From positions 649,984-713,983 of the forward strand of contig MQVO02000018.1 of the NCBI GenBank assembly GCA_001986395.2: a stretch of DNA of 64,000 bases, read 5' to 3'. Within the stretch, counting starts at the first letter, position 1; the number at the start of each line of letters is the position of its first letter. Positions 1 to 11,988 of this stretch are shown in pieces. Below the pieces are notes generated by a model. The model had not been told where the DNA came from. It did no database searches and saw nothing but the letters and a program-made list of their open reading frames with translations. A program made the position numbers and the translations under genes. The DNA comes from Irpex lacteus. Its lineage: Eukaryota; Basidiomycota; Agaricomycetes; Polyporales; Irpicaceae.

Positions 1-1277
1 GAAGATGGTGCATAGGAGCTCTGGTGGAATTCGATTGATGGGCGCCATCCTATTCCGTAGCTTTCGAATATTCTTAGATAGGCGCTCCACTTGCTTTAGT
101 ATATCGATAACCTTCTGAAGGGTTAGAGACGTTAGAAGTCGTGCAGGAAACAATCACGACTTGCCTTGTCCATTCCCAACTGATCGAGAGCGCTAGTGAG
201 CAGCAATAGCAATTAGATCGAGTTCTTCCCATATGGATATTTTACACATACCAATCTGCTCTCTCATTTCCAGACAGAAGCCATTCCAAACATAGTCCTG
301 CGTATTCTAGAGCGCTATCCATTTTCCCTGCGTCAAAGGCGAAAGGGGGTGAGGCGGAAGGCATCTATGAAGAATGGCTCAATTTTGTGGCATGCTACAG
401 CGATGCGGATATAATACCCTGGTTTGGAGTTGTCTGTTTGTTGAGGCTCTAGGTAGAGTAATGGTTGTCTGCCAGTGAGTGCTTCGTGCACTCTAAGTTC
501 TCACTGTTCGTAGTCACGGTTGCACACTGGCACTGGCAGAAAGGTGAGACGAAAGAGGGCTTCGACAGTGTCGCCGCCTCGTAATCTGCGTGGACGTAAA
601 TCATGCACGACGGAGGTGCGTGTTAGCATTCTGTTCATCGCGTGTCAACAGCGTGCAGTAGTAAGCTTCTGTTACGCAGCGGTGTGTCACGTACAGTACG
701 GTGAACTTGACAAAACGTGGGCCTGTCTATAAGAGGCAGTAGGACCGTTATCACCGCTTCGGCAACGTCCGTGATTGCATAATATTAGCATCGGACCGGT
801 CGTTGGTACAACGCTCTTCGAGTTGAACTACGACCATTGTTGAATGCGAGGGGGCGGTATAGCGTCGCCCACCAAGTCAACAGCTCGAGTCTCAACGGTC
901 CTTCGATACCTGGCGTATCGGTATGTTTTACGAAAGACCTGAGGTGCTGCAGCGCATCTGGGAGTTCACGTACGTCCTGCTAACCTCTCTCGCATATTCA
1001 TTACACCCTGCTACACCCCATCATTTCCTGGAGTTCCAACGAGAACTTAACGGCATACTGTGGGCCTTCGGTCCGTTTAATGCTTACGATTTTTGTCACG
1101 ATGTCCAAGGCGCAAACGAGAAGAGCGCAGGATATACGTATTTCTCCGCGGATCCGCGTGCAACCCGTCCCATCTGACCATGACGACAATGATGCCTAAC
1201 ATACTCGGTATTCTGGTAGCTGATCCATTTTTTGATACTTAAGGCTCGAATATGCGGAGGCCTACGCCCCATCAAGC
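1..1277. other. Intergenic, upstream of GH35 gene
   Basis: I see no supported gene here. Short open frames at 520-732 and 923-1177 have no protein-like composition and no plausible splice context. The stretch just before 1278 should contain the promoter and 5' UTR of the beta-galactosidase gene. No clear TATA box was recognised. Confidence 0.5.
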
Positions 1278-4200
1278 ATGAAGAGTGCAGCAAAGCTAGT
1301 CCACTACCTGCTGACATTGCAGTTCGCGGCATCTGCTGTGTTCTCGTACAGCGTGCCGCCGGGATCACCAGGCTTCTACCACGGGAATTCAACTGCTGCT
1401 GTCACATTTGATGCACACTCACTGTTTCTGGATGACAAGAGGGCGTATCTCTTCAGCGGTGAAGTGCATGCGTGGAGGATTCCAAGTGGACCTGCCCTAT
1501 GGCGGGATGTATTTCAGAAGCTGAAGGTGAAGTGTATCGAGTCTTATGGCTAATCTACGTAGCTAAAGTTTTGGCAGGCCGCAGGCTTCAACGGCGTATC
1601 GGTGTATCATCACTGGGGAATATCTGAAGGCAAAGCGGGGTCTCTTGACTTTGATTACTTCAGGTCGCAAACCGAAGTATATGAAGTCGCAAAGGAGGTT
1701 GGACTGCTAGTAACTTCGAGGCCAGGTGTGAGTACTTATTTTTACTTCGCTTGAGTCACTCAAAGTTCTCACTTATGTTCTCGTAGCCGTATATCAACGT
1801 ACGTATTTCGTTCTCAACTGTTTACGCGTAACTCACATGATGTCCTTCAGGCAGAAACGAGTATGTCTCCTGGTTATAATTGTCTCATCAAACGCTGACT
1901 TCGACGATTCTAGCTGCTGGTGGCTTTCCAGGCTGGCTCACCAATGTACCTGCCAAGGCTAGAACGAATCAAACTGGGTTTACCGACGCTTGGACGCCGT
2001 GGATTGAATCTGTGGCCAAGTTTGCAACGCCTTACCAGGTAAACTCATCCGAACTTCGTAAATAAACTACATTCTGACAATACTTGACAGTATCCGGATG
2101 GCCCAATCATAGCTGTCCAATCAGAGAACGAGTTTTTCCAGTCTACCGCGAGCGATCCTGGGCGGTCGGAGCACATGGTTCTCATTGAGAATACTTTGAG
2201 GGACAACGGCATAACCAAGGTTCCTATGTGCGTATTCTTGTGCTGTACTCTCCTTTATTTACTAACGGATGGTTGATAGAACGCACAACGATCAATTTCC
2301 TTCAGGGCGGTACGCTCACGGGCTTGGCGAAGTCGATCTATACTTGTGGGATTCTTATCCTCAAGGATTTGACTGTGCGAATCCTGCTTCATGGCCTGAA
2401 CAAAGCAGTGCTAGTCTCGTCCAGGCGCATCAGGTACGCCCTCAAACCTCCCTTTGGTGATTACTCAATGACTCAAATTGGTCAGTCTATCATCCCAGAT
2501 GTCATGTGGGGCAGCGGGGAATTTCAAGCAGGTGCATTTGACCCATGGGGAGGTGTATGTGTTTTCACCCTTAAGCATAATTCAATCGCAAATCTGACCT
2601 GTCTATGTAGTCCGGGTATGACAAGTGTTTCCAGTTGACGAACGAGCAATTTGCTAATGTGGGTTTTTTATTTACTTAATACTCTGATCGTACTGAAATA
2701 GCGTGGATAGACTGCCTACAAGGTAAAAAAAAAAGCCTATAAGGTTGGACTATGCAGCATGCTAATGAAGTTACCCAGAACCTCCTTGCGGCCCAAACGA
2801 CATACGTCAACCTCTACATGAGCTACGGTGGAACAAACTGGGGTAATTTGGCAGAGCCAACGGTTTACACTTCGTGCGCTCTTGCTTCTGTCCATGTAGG
2901 ATGTGCCTCATGCTGAAGCCCGTTCCATACTAGGTACGATTATGGAGCACCCATCCGCGAGGACCGCACGCTCTCGCCAAAATATTCGGAGATCAAACTC
3001 ATCACGAACTTCCTGCACGCCTCGCCAGACTTCCTTGTTGCCGATATAATTGGCAACGGTACTGCCGGCAACGGAACAACATTCGCTAGCAACTCCAAGA
3101 TATACACGACTGCTTTCGGTGCTCCATCGGGAGCACACTTCTACATCATCCGCCAAAACAGTGTGACGTGAGTACTTCTATGCATATAGCACAATTAACA
3201 CGCGTTACTCAGCTTGTGCCAGGTATACCACACCGGCTGAATTTACAATCCAAGTCAATGCTACCGGCGGCCTCGTAACAGTTCCCCAATTTGGCGGCAA
3301 TGCGACTTTGAATGCGCGAGAAAGCCAGATAATAGTCGCACAGTATCCCTTCGGGTCGCATAAGTTATCCTACTCCACCGCGGAGGTAATAATATCCCTC
3401 TCTGCATTTCCCCAAAGCTCAATCGGCTCTCTAGGTCTTCACGTGGACAACGATCGATGGTACCGACTACCTCGTGCTCTACGCTGAAAAAGATCACAGC
3501 ATCGAGGCCGTCGTAACAGGCGTGCAAGGCAGTGCCGTCCACCAAACTGGTTCATCTTCGGTGTCTGCACGCGCGGGTGCCTCGAATACGCTCATTATCA
3601 CAGGCAATCCATCTGGGATCACTACGGTCTCCGCGGGCAAGGTTACCGTCATCGTCGCCGACAAGCATACTGCGTTGTCATTCTGGAACGTCCGCGTCCC
3701 TGATAACTCGCACACCCAATATGACCAAGCACCAGATGTACCGTCTGTGCTGGTCTTCGGACCGTATCTGGTAAGGAACGCTACAGTACAGGGGTCCACA
3801 CTGGCTATCAACGGCGACCTGAACGCTACAACGACATTGCAAGTCATTGCCCCAGCTTCTGTCAAGAGCGTTACGTGGAACGGGCAGAACGTTAGGGTAC
3901 AGAAGTCGAGCAACGGTACATTGCAAGGACGACTGGCATTCAACGTCAAGGCGCCGACGTTGCCAAGCTTGAAGAAAGCGGTGTGGTCCACTGCAGACTC
4001 GTTGCCAGAGATTCAACCCGGTTTCGACGATGCAGACTGGGTTGACGTGAACAAGACGAGCACACCAAGGCCATATCAGCCGCAAGGAGGCAAGGTCAGT
4101 GCATCGATTGTTTTCTACTTGTGGAGAACACCAAGCTTATGAGCTCTTCATACAGTTTGTGGTCTATGCGGATGAATACGGCTTCCATCAAGGTCCGGCA

Positions 4201-5423
4201 TATCGTTTTATTTGTTTTGTCTATGTCTAACTTGTCACTCAGGCAACACCATCGCAAGAGGACATTTCGCGGGGAAGAATGCCACAGGTGTTCAGCTTAT
4301 TGTCCAAGGGTATGTAGGGGCTTGCTATATCTAAAGCCCTATGAAGACTCAAACATCCTTTGTTTTTCGAAATTTCGACATCAGAGGGTTCAACTTCGGA
4401 TACAGCGCATGGATTAACTCGCATTTCCTCGGATCGAGTCAAGGAACCAACCAGTACTCCTCTGACGGTGGTGTCGATATCACCAACACAACATGGCAAT
4501 TCGACCCCAGTCAGCTCAATGACGGGGATAACGTGCTGACTGTTGTTGTTGATCCAACTGGTATGTCTGTCGAGCGTTGAGAGGCCACAACTAACTGGAC
4601 ATCCATACCATAGGGCTTGAGGAAGACTATAACGGTCAAGATACGTTTAAGGTGCTTTCCTATGCCGGTGTTTCTTGTGATGGTTCTGACGCATAACCCA
4701 AATAGACACCTCGGGGTATCCGTGGCTACACACTGCTCTCTCCCTCCAACGCTTCTTCGGTAGATTTCACACACTGGAAGATCCAAGGCAATCTCGGTGG
4801 CGAAGATTTCCCCGACAAAGTACGTGGACCATTGAACGAGGGCGGTCTATTCGTCGAACGCCAAGGCGCGCATCTGCCCGGATTCCCTTCGTCCTCTTCG
4901 GGGTGGAATGTGTCTTCCTCGTCTACGCCCTATACTGGAATCTCCAGTGCAGGAATAAGGGCATATCGCACATCTTTCAACCTCAGCCTACCCGCAAACG
5001 CAGATATTCCCATTGCACTCAAGTTCACGAGGACGCCGAGCAGTAGCTACCGGTCGGTTGTGTATATCAACGGTTGGCAGTTCGGTAGGTTCAGCTCGAA
5101 GGATGGACCTCAGGAGATATTCCCTGTGAGTTCGGCCATTTTTTTAATTGTGACGACAAAACTGACGAGTTGTTGCCGTATAGCTTCCCGAGGGTATCTT
5201 GAACCATCACGGTCAGAACGAGCTATTGTTGACGCTGTGGTCTCTTGGTGCGTGATTCCTGTGCATGCATCTTCTAACATCGTTCTGAAATATATTCCAA
5301 ACAGATGCCGCGGGTGCAAAGATTGCTGATCTTGAACTTGTCAACACTGCGCTGGTGAGCTCGAGCAAGGACTCGATCCCCGGTCTCGTCGTGTCTCCCG
5401 GCTACACCGACCTCAGGAAGTGA
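1278..5423 (+). CDS. Secreted GH35 beta-galactosidase
   Basis: Large fungal LacA-type beta-galactosidase that removes terminal beta-D-galactose from plant cell-wall polysaccharides outside the cell. The first about 25 residues form a signal peptide (MKSAAKLVHYLLTLQFAASA). Exon 1 contains the GH35 entry motif FSGEVHAWRIPSG. After splicing at 1528/1576 the frame continues AAGFNGVSVYHHWGISEGK. The proton-donor region reads IIAVQSENEF (about 2100) and the nucleophile region GSGEFQAGAFDPWGG (about 2510-2555), so both catalytic glutamates are present. SYGGTNWG (about 2820-2845) is the conserved end of the barrel. The C-terminal jelly-roll domains follow to RTSFNLSLP and YINGWQFGRFSS. About 18 exons are needed, including a very small one (TAYK) near 2710 between two introns. 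No break was found. The gene is convergent with the GlcNAc kinase, 144 bp apart. Confidence 0.93.
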
Positions 5424-5567
5424 TGATGAAGCACAGGTATCACGCTTCAACTTCGTGGATAATATACGGATAATGTAAAGATACACATTTGTACTGTCTT
5501 GCCTATTGTGTCAACAAACTCTTTGCTTCGCCGTATTTGTACAATAGAATCCATTTTAACTGTGTCA

Positions 5568-6656
5568 TCAAGCAGTCCCAAGAGAGATAGCGAGTCCCTT
5601 CGCACCAACAGCAGCCGCGTCGTCGACAAACTCCCATCGTTTGAATACGATCCCTCGATCCGCCAGCTTCTCGAATATAATATTCCTATACTTCTCCACG
5701 CCAACTAGTGACCCACCAAAACACAACACACTTTGGCTCGCGTCCACACCTCTTAGAGTGCCCGGCTTGCAGAGAAGGCTGATCTGATCAACTAGCTCTT
5801 TCGTAGTGACTTGCAGCACATTCAACGCGAGAGGATCACCGTCTTCAAAGGCTGCCTTGAATACGAGAGGAGCAAGCTGGGACAATCTCTTCTCGCGAGC
5901 AAACCGCGCGTATATTGGTGCATCGGGCTTAATCGTCGCACCCTGGACAGGATCGGGTAAATGGACAGCTGCTAACAGCTCATATACGCCCGTCTCTGGC
6001 AGCCCGAACTCTTTCAACACCAGCTTCTCCAGCGTATTCTTTTCTGCAGGTATACCGAGGGGATCTTCGACGGAGGCGGTATCGGCACGCTTGACGATCT
6101 GTCGTATGGCCTCCCTTCCAACGTGAAACCCTCCTCCCTCGTCGCCCAATATCCACCCCCATCCCCCTGTCCTTCCCATCTCTATGAGCTGTCCAGTTGA
6201 AGGATCTTGATTAAAGCTGATGACAATACTGCCAGTACCAGCGATGCACGTTACAGCAGAGGAGACATCATCGTGCACTTGCAATGGCGCGGCGAGTAGA
6301 TGCGCATCGTTGGCAACGATGAGACGTTTGCCTTCCGGTATATCCAGCAATTTCGATATGGCATCGCTGATGGAATCGACAACAGCTTTGCTATCTGCGC
6401 CCGATACGCCTAACCAGGCAGCGGCGAAGAGAGGTTCAGAGGGTGGTAGAGGAACCGGGTCAACTGAAGGAGGGGACACGCATGTCTTGAGAGCGTTGCT
6501 CACGGCCTGATGGATGGCTGTTGTGAACGCTTCGACTCCGAGGTAAGAAAAATTCGATGGACCGCCGAGGGCACGTCCCTTGATGGTGCCGGATGCGTCG
6601 CAGATGACGGCGGACGTCTTGGATCCACCACAGTCGAGGCAGACGAAGAGCGACAT
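5568..6656 (-). CDS. N-acetylglucosamine kinase, BadF/BadG ATPase family
   Basis: Cytoplasmic sugar kinase that phosphorylates N-acetylglucosamine to the 6-phosphate in amino-sugar salvage, such as recycling of chitin. It is a single exon of 362 codons. The N-terminal phosphate-1 motif LDCGGSKTSAVICD, the motif AGTGSIVISFN and the segment GRTGGWGWILGDEGGGFHVG are the hallmarks of the eukaryotic NAGK/BadF group of the actin-like ATPase fold. I chose the ATG at 6656 because the family starts about 5-10 residues before the DxGGSKT loop. An in-frame ATG at 6692 would add 12 residues (MNTPIISPPLST). The gene lies tail-to-tail with the beta-galactosidase; whether the two are co-regulated cannot be seen. 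Confidence 0.92.
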   Translation of the reverse strand: MSLFVCLDCGGSKTSAVICDASGTIKGRALGGPSNFSYLGVEAFTTAIHQAVSNALKTCVSPPSVDPVPLPPSEPLFAAAWLGVSGADSKAVVDSISDAISKLLDIPEGKRLIVANDAHLLAAPLQVHDDVSSAVTCIAGTGSIVISFNQDPSTGQLIEMGRTGGWGWILGDEGGGFHVGREAIRQIVKRADTASVEDPLGIPAEKNTLEKLVLKEFGLPETGVYELLAAVHLPDPVQGATIKPDAPIYARFAREKRLSQLAPLVFKAAFEDGDPLALNVLQVTTKELVDQISLLCKPGTLRGVDASQSVLCFGGSLVGVEKYRNIIFEKLADRGIVFKRWEFVDDAAAVGAKGLAISLGTA

Positions 6657-7221
6657 TGTCGAGAGAGGGGGGCTGATGATGGGTGTATTCAAGAAAAGGC
6701 GGTCGAGCAGAGGACTACATACTTGGCTGGTTGCATATGGTCAACTTTATCGGAGGCAAGTCATGTGTGTTATCTCCCGAGGTCTGATCATATGGTGGTA
6801 GAAGCATTGTACTGGCCACGGATGTGATAGGATGAAGGACTGTTGACAATCAACGCACATCAAATACGATCATCATGTGGGTCGAAACGAAAGACCTGAT
6901 CATGAGGAGTTGTACGATATAAAATGCCCGATAAGGAAATTTTCCACTAAGTAAGACTTGCCAATTCGATCGCCATGAACTTCATGACAGTCATAGTTGC
7001 CCCAGACTGAGCCTGAGGATAATTGGATGCAGGTGCAGCGAGTCGGGATTAGCGTCATTCTGAAAATCATGAGGCAAGGGGCCACCGGTCATACAGCATA
7101 CAAGGCACACCGCCGGCAACGAAGACAGTAGTGTTAGGTTATGTACTGTGCGGATGAGATACAAGATGTCTGGAGATGCACTTAGTCTGCGAAGAACAGG
7201 GTCGCAAGGTTGCTATCGTAG
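6657..7221. other. Intergenic
   Basis: This is the promoter side of the kinase gene and the 3' side of the F-box-like gene. No ORF, RNA gene or repeat was recognised. Confidence 0.5.
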
Positions 7222-8525
7222 TCACTGTGATACCACACCCTCTCTCTCGCTTTGGTCATCGTTACTGGTTACGCTATGGTAGACTAGAATCGTGCTTGGC
7301 ACCGGCGCGTCCGGGCTTTTCAACTTCAGGTTGTACTTCGTTTCGACACCTCTCTTGCGTAGCAAGGCCACAGCCTCATGGACATAGCACCACAACTCCT
7401 CTCCTGGTTCAAATATGGCGTGGTGAAAACCATCAATTCTGAACTGCGTCAGAGAGGGAAACTTGTCTGCGTGTGACAGCAGTCCTGCTAATGAGCTTAG
7501 ATCGACAAGGTCCAACTTTGCGTCTTCCGGTTCGAGGAGATAAGGCCACAAGGCCACGCACTTGAGCCCTTGTGAGCAAATAGATGAAAGAGCTAGCGAG
7601 AGGAGAATGGATATAATGGGATCTTGGCTCTGGTGCTGGAACAGGACCGTTTCGAGACTTGTATTGGTTGAGAGGTCGGGATGAGCGGTGATCAGTATAT
7701 CTGTGTAAGGGGAATGATGATATCAGTAGTGGATCGAGGAAGTGACTCCACAAGGGGCGAATCACCTTCCTCGTAGCCGTCTAGTAATTCATCGTCCTGG
7801 ACTTCAAACAGAACTTGTGTCAATTTCGACCCCAAATGGCCCAGGATAGTGCGAGCGAGTTCACGATGTGTCGCCGTGTATCGAAAGGGATAAAGAATCT
7901 TGAGTGATGACAGATGTGCCATCGAGCTTTGCGAAACCCATATGGCGAAGGCCAATAGGTCGTATATGTGATCTTGCCGGTCGTATTCCATCCGCCCATG
8001 GAATGTGATACGTCGCAGAGAGGGAGGGGTCTTAACCTTGCTATTACTGCCATAGGACTCCGCCTCAAGACGAGTCCAAACGTTCCATTGGCACATGTAG
8101 AAGTCAAGGCTGTTCAGAGACGGGAACCATTCGAGCCACTTGAAGAAGGAGTTAAATGACTCGAATCCACAATTTTCGACTTTCAGCTCGATGACTTGCG
8201 CACCGCAATGGCGCACAAACGCGGCCAGCGACTTGGACTTCATGAGCTCCGTAATCGACGTAGCGTAGCCCCTGAACTTCCACTTAATGTGTAGTTTCCT
8301 CGGGAATGAAGAAAGGTCGGACGCGACGGCGGCCTCGCTAGACTCTGGATCATTGTATTGATAATAGATATCAAGCGTTTGCCGCCAACGAGTTGGGGTA
8401 ATTACGACGTTCCTGTGCAGTGTCCGTTGAGCTGTGTGCCTCCACTTGCGACCAACTAATGCGCAGGCCTTCAGCTGTCCGACACGTCGGCTATCGTCGT
8501 CGAGTGCGAGCTGCTCAACAATCAA
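7222..8525 (-). CDS. F-box-like protein, 5' end unresolved
   Basis: Lineage-expanded F-box/LRR-like protein of agaricomycetes, presumably a substrate adaptor for SCF ubiquitin ligases. The visible start, DLIVEQLALDDDSRRV then LKACALVGRKWRHTAQ, is the second half of an F-box-like helix pair. A long irregular leucine-rich region follows. One intron is clear (7701-7765, 65 nt), joining GYEEG to DILITAHPDLSTNTS. The C-terminus is EREGVVSQ. No ATG opens this frame: immediately upstream it meets a TGA (about 8535). A candidate first exon lies at about 8643-8702 (ATG at 8699-8701, MASTLDRITAGREDSPTR, then GTACGT), but no acceptor joins it in frame without losing part of the F-box helix. The gene may have a damaged 5' end or an exon I did not find. 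Confidence 0.7.
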
Positions 8526-9390
8526 ATCGAGAATATCAGCCGGTCAATACCCATCTAGAATGAAGAGCCAAGACAGTGAGTATCAAGACTTATATATACA
8601 GCAATCTACAGTGGCTAGTACTAGTGAAGTTAGGTTGGTACGTACCCTCGTGGGGCTGTCCTCCCTGCCTGCGGTGATGCGGTCTAAAGTAGAGGCCATG
8701 CGCTCTATTGCCATATCAGGCCATGTATGCGCATCAACGCCACCATCAAAAGCCTGCCCTAAGCAGTACTCTACATATACACTCTTGCGCTCGACGAAAG
8801 TTTTTTCTTCGTGCGGCGACACAGCTATACAAGTTTCCCAACGTTGCTCATGACTGCCAATTCACACGCGGTCGTTCGAGTGTCAAGCTGTGTCAAGAGC
8901 AATTATGCGGACGTCTTAGTACCCAATTGTCGTCTCTTCTGCTTGATTTTCTCGAGGAGAAGACGGGTCGGTGGTTCCCTACAGTCCTTCTTCTTAGTAC
9001 AGGATATAAATACTCTGAGCTGTTTTAGAGTACTGTTTGAATCAATGAGACTCAGTGATTTGATCTTTGTGGTTTTTGAGCTTTCTTTCACACAACTACG
9101 TGTATGAAGTATTCAGTTTGACAGACAAGTGAGACGAGCACGCTCATGAACGTAATGATGAATTCCGCTGCCATACTCAGTCCCGAGACTCTGCGGTGTA
9201 GGCCGTAATGCATGTTGACCTCCTTCGTTGAGCTGTGCATGCAATCTTCGAACGGAGCCTTCAAATTGATGAAAAGCCCTGCCGATTTCTGGCCCAAAAA
9301 CATGAATATATCAATTTAAAAATGAGATGTTCCACAGGACAGAATACGTGATGGATACGGAAATTTTATCGGGCTGGACGAAAAAGAAAG
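8526..9390. other. Intergenic, contains possible lost F-box first exon
   Basis: Apart from the candidate minus-strand first exon at about 8643-8702 (see the F-box-like gene), nothing is supported. The remainder is AT-rich with no coding signal. Confidence 0.4.
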
Positions 9391-9395
9391 AAAAA
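9391..9395 (-). terminator. RNA polymerase III terminator of tRNA-iMet
   Basis: A run of five T on the minus strand starts 10 nt after the tRNA 3' end, and a second T5 run lies at 9381-9385. This is the usual Pol III stop signal. Confidence 0.8.
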
Positions 9396-9405
9396 TGTAA
9401 TACGA

Positions 9406-9477
9406 TAGCAACTACTCGTTTCGATCGAGTGACCTCGGGGTTATGAGCCCCGCGCGCTACCCCTGCGCCAAGTTGCT
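9406..9477 (-). tRNA. Initiator tRNA-Met (CAT)
   Basis: The 72-nt cloverleaf folds completely. The acceptor stem is AGCAACT with AGTTGCT plus discriminator A. The D stem is GCGC/GCGC, the anticodon stem CGGGG/CCCCG with loop CTCATAA (anticodon CAT), and the T stem ACTCG/CGAGT with loop ATCGAAA. The T loop starting AT instead of TT, with A at position 60, is the hallmark of the eukaryotic cytoplasmic initiator, which binds eIF2 rather than eEF1A. There is no intron. Internal A and B boxes are contained in the D and T arms. The neighbours are unrelated protein genes. Confidence 0.95.
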
Positions 9478-10066
9478 GTGTTAGAAAGAGGCTTCCAGGT
9501 TTATATAAAGCGATCTGTGCTCTTGAAGTCGTAGCACGCTGACCCGGCGGATGTTGCAGCAGCACTGCCAGCCTGCAGCAGACGCAATCACTATTGAATT
9601 CGTTCCACGAGCTTCGTAAGACCTCTCAACTGTTTCCCTCGTATGCAACCCGTTGATAACCATTATCTTTACATAGTCTATAAACAAGTCTGATTTTCGA
9701 CTCGTTCGTATTCAATTCTCCGAGGCTGGATGCTCCCGCCGCCGAGGTCCCGCCATGGCAACCAGTGGTACCAATGTAAAGGCGCGATCGCCGACATGTC
9801 GGCCTCGTATTCCAATCAAGGACGATCCTCCTAGGGCGAGAAAGTTTCTGTCGGACCTTGTGCGTGCGAATGCGCCCTGAGAGGCACTCTAGTAAATCTC
9901 CCTCGGGATCTATTTCAGCAGTGGGAAAGGTCGTCGAAGACCGCAGTTCCCTCTTCGTACTCCCCCACACCCTGCTGTCTCTTCTCACTGCACCTCAGAC
10001 ACTTTGCTGCTGTCTGTCGCAGAGCTGGTATAATTTCGGTCACGGTCATCAGCTACTGATCTCGCG
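9478..10066. other. Intergenic, upstream of MFS transporter 1
   Basis: Promoter and 5' UTR side of the MFS gene. No other feature was recognised. Confidence 0.5.
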
Positions 10067-11988
10067 ATGTCGAAAGAAGACGCCGGCGAAGAGTTCAAGC
10101 CCGCAAAGGAGCGTGTACTGACGGACGCGCCTACCGTTGAGAACCAGCAGCACGATCAAGGGGTTCAGCGGTGCGAAGGGACAGTGAATATCCCTAAGGA
10201 CTTTTTCTTCATTCCCGTCCCAAAGCATCTGCGACATGATCCAGAGAACCCGGCACATTTTGGCCTGTTCTTGAATATTGTGTTCGCTCTTGCAACCACC
10301 TTCAGTGCGTACCCGTCAACAAGTGATCAAACCGCTCGCGTTTGCTAATATTACTCTGCAGTTGTTTGTAATCTTTACTGGTGCCAGCCTATCCTAAGTG
10401 AGTCGGCGATATTCCCGTAATTGTGCTTAGAGTCCAAGTTTATCTCTTCACTCAGTCCAGCTTTCGCAATCTTTCAATGTCCCATATGATAGAGTCTCTA
10501 ATATCCCCACACTACTACAAGGCGGGTACGTAGTCCTAACACCCCCAATCTACCACAGCTACTAAACTTCGATAAATGCAGCTACGCTTCCGGCCTTCTA
10601 TTAATCGCCCCAGCAGGCGACCTCGTCCGCCGGCGCCCACTCATCCTTCTGCTCATCGCAACGAGCACAGCACTCACCTTCGGCCTCGCATTCACAAAAT
10701 CATTCGTCGCATTCGAGGTTCTCTCCTTCCTTGTCGGCGCAGCCTCATGTACCCCTCAAATCTTAGTTCCCCTCGCAGCGGACATCGCCCCTCCTCATCG
10801 CCGCGCCTCTGTCGTCTCTATCGTCATATCCGGTTTGCTCTTTGGTATTCTCGTCGCTCGAGTCGTTGCAGGACTTATAGCCGAATTTGTATCGTGGAGG
10901 ATTGTGTTCTATCTTGCTATTGGACTTCAAGGACTTACATTCGCTATGCTTTACCCTCTGATGCCTGACTATCCAGTCAGGAATACGGGATTATCGTATG
11001 CGGGGATTTTGTGGACGATGGCGAAATTCGCAGTCACTGAGCCTGTCCTTGTGCAAGCTTCGCTCGTAAGCTTGGCCTCCATGGCGTGCTTTACGAACTT
11101 CTGGGTAAGTACGATTCAATGATGGCGTAAAGAGGGTACTTATCGTACGCGCAGGTTACGCTCACTTTTCTCCTGGGTGGACCCCCCTATTTCTATTCAA
11201 CGTGAGCTTTTCCTCTGTACACGCGTAACATTCACCATACTGATCCTTACTTCAGTCTCGTCATCGGGCTCTTCGGTCTCGTGGGCATGGCAGGCGTCCT
11301 CAGCGCACCTCTCACGGGCCGACTCATCGATAACCTCATCCCATGGCTTGCCACTGTCATCTGTACCGTCGGTCTCCTTCTATGTCAAGCAGTCCAAACA
11401 GGCGCGGGAGGCATCCATATAGCTGCCGTCGTCATCTCGTGTTTCGGTATCGACGTCTTGAGGCAGATGCAGCAGGTGTCGTTGACTACTGCTGTATTTG
11501 AGTTGGACCCCAAGGCGCGATCTAGGATGAATTCCGTCATACTCGTATTCGTGAGTGATCAGATTTTCATAGAATGGATTTAACAACAGCTAACGAGTCC
11601 CGCGCAGATTTTTGTTGGACAAATCATGGGTACAGCAGTCGGTACTGATGTCTTCACAAAGTACGGCTGGCGACCCGCGGCGGCTCTATCTCTCGCCTGG
11701 ACGGGCTTCTGTCTATTTATACTCCTCATTCGCGGACCACATTGTTCGCGATATACCTGGCTCGGATACGAAGGTGGACTAAGATTGACGAAAGTCCCCC
11801 TTCAAAAGCCAGACGTGGAGAAAGCGCAACAGACCGAGGTGGTAGATGTTCATGGGCTTGGTGAGAAAAGCAGCTTGCAGGAACGGGATGTTGTGCAGGA
11901 AGATGGAAAGGTGACGCGGTATGAGCTGGAGGAAGCGGGTGACGACAACCGATCCGAAGATAGTGCTAGCACCAAGCGAAATCCATGA
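10067..11988 (+). CDS. MFS transporter, paralogue 1
   Basis: Twelve-helix major facilitator protein of a group resembling bacterial transporters with the NLYYAQPLL signature; here the sequence is VCNLYWCQPIL. A hydrophilic N-tail ends in FFFIPVPKHLRHDPENP. The loop 2-3 motif A is PAGDLVRRRPL. Later landmarks are GLIAEFVSWRIVFYLAIG, LTFLLGGPPYFYST and GQIMGTAVGTDVF. At least seven exons are read, for example the introns after ATTF (GTGCGT) and after FTNFW (GTAAGT). The C-terminal tail of about 60 residues is charged and poor in histidine, ending STKRNP. The substrate is not deducible. It is paralogous to the gene at 23014-25234, with matching intron positions. Confidence 0.9.

Noticed and set aside
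923..1189. Overlapping short frames on both strands upstream of the GH35 gene
   Set aside because: No family resemblance, no splice context and no codon bias; treated as promoter region.
2700..2770. Apparent stop and A-run breaking the GH35 frame
   Set aside because: Splicing at GATAG/ACTGCC and AAG/GTAAAA gives a small exon TAYK that restores the frame, so the gene is intact.
3494..3991. 165-codon minus-strand frame inside the GH35 gene
   Set aside because: It is the antisense shadow of a clearly conserved beta-galactosidase exon.
10576..10968. 130-codon plus-strand Arg/Ser/Pro-rich frame
   Set aside because: Out-of-frame shadow of the MFS transporter exon that contains motif A.
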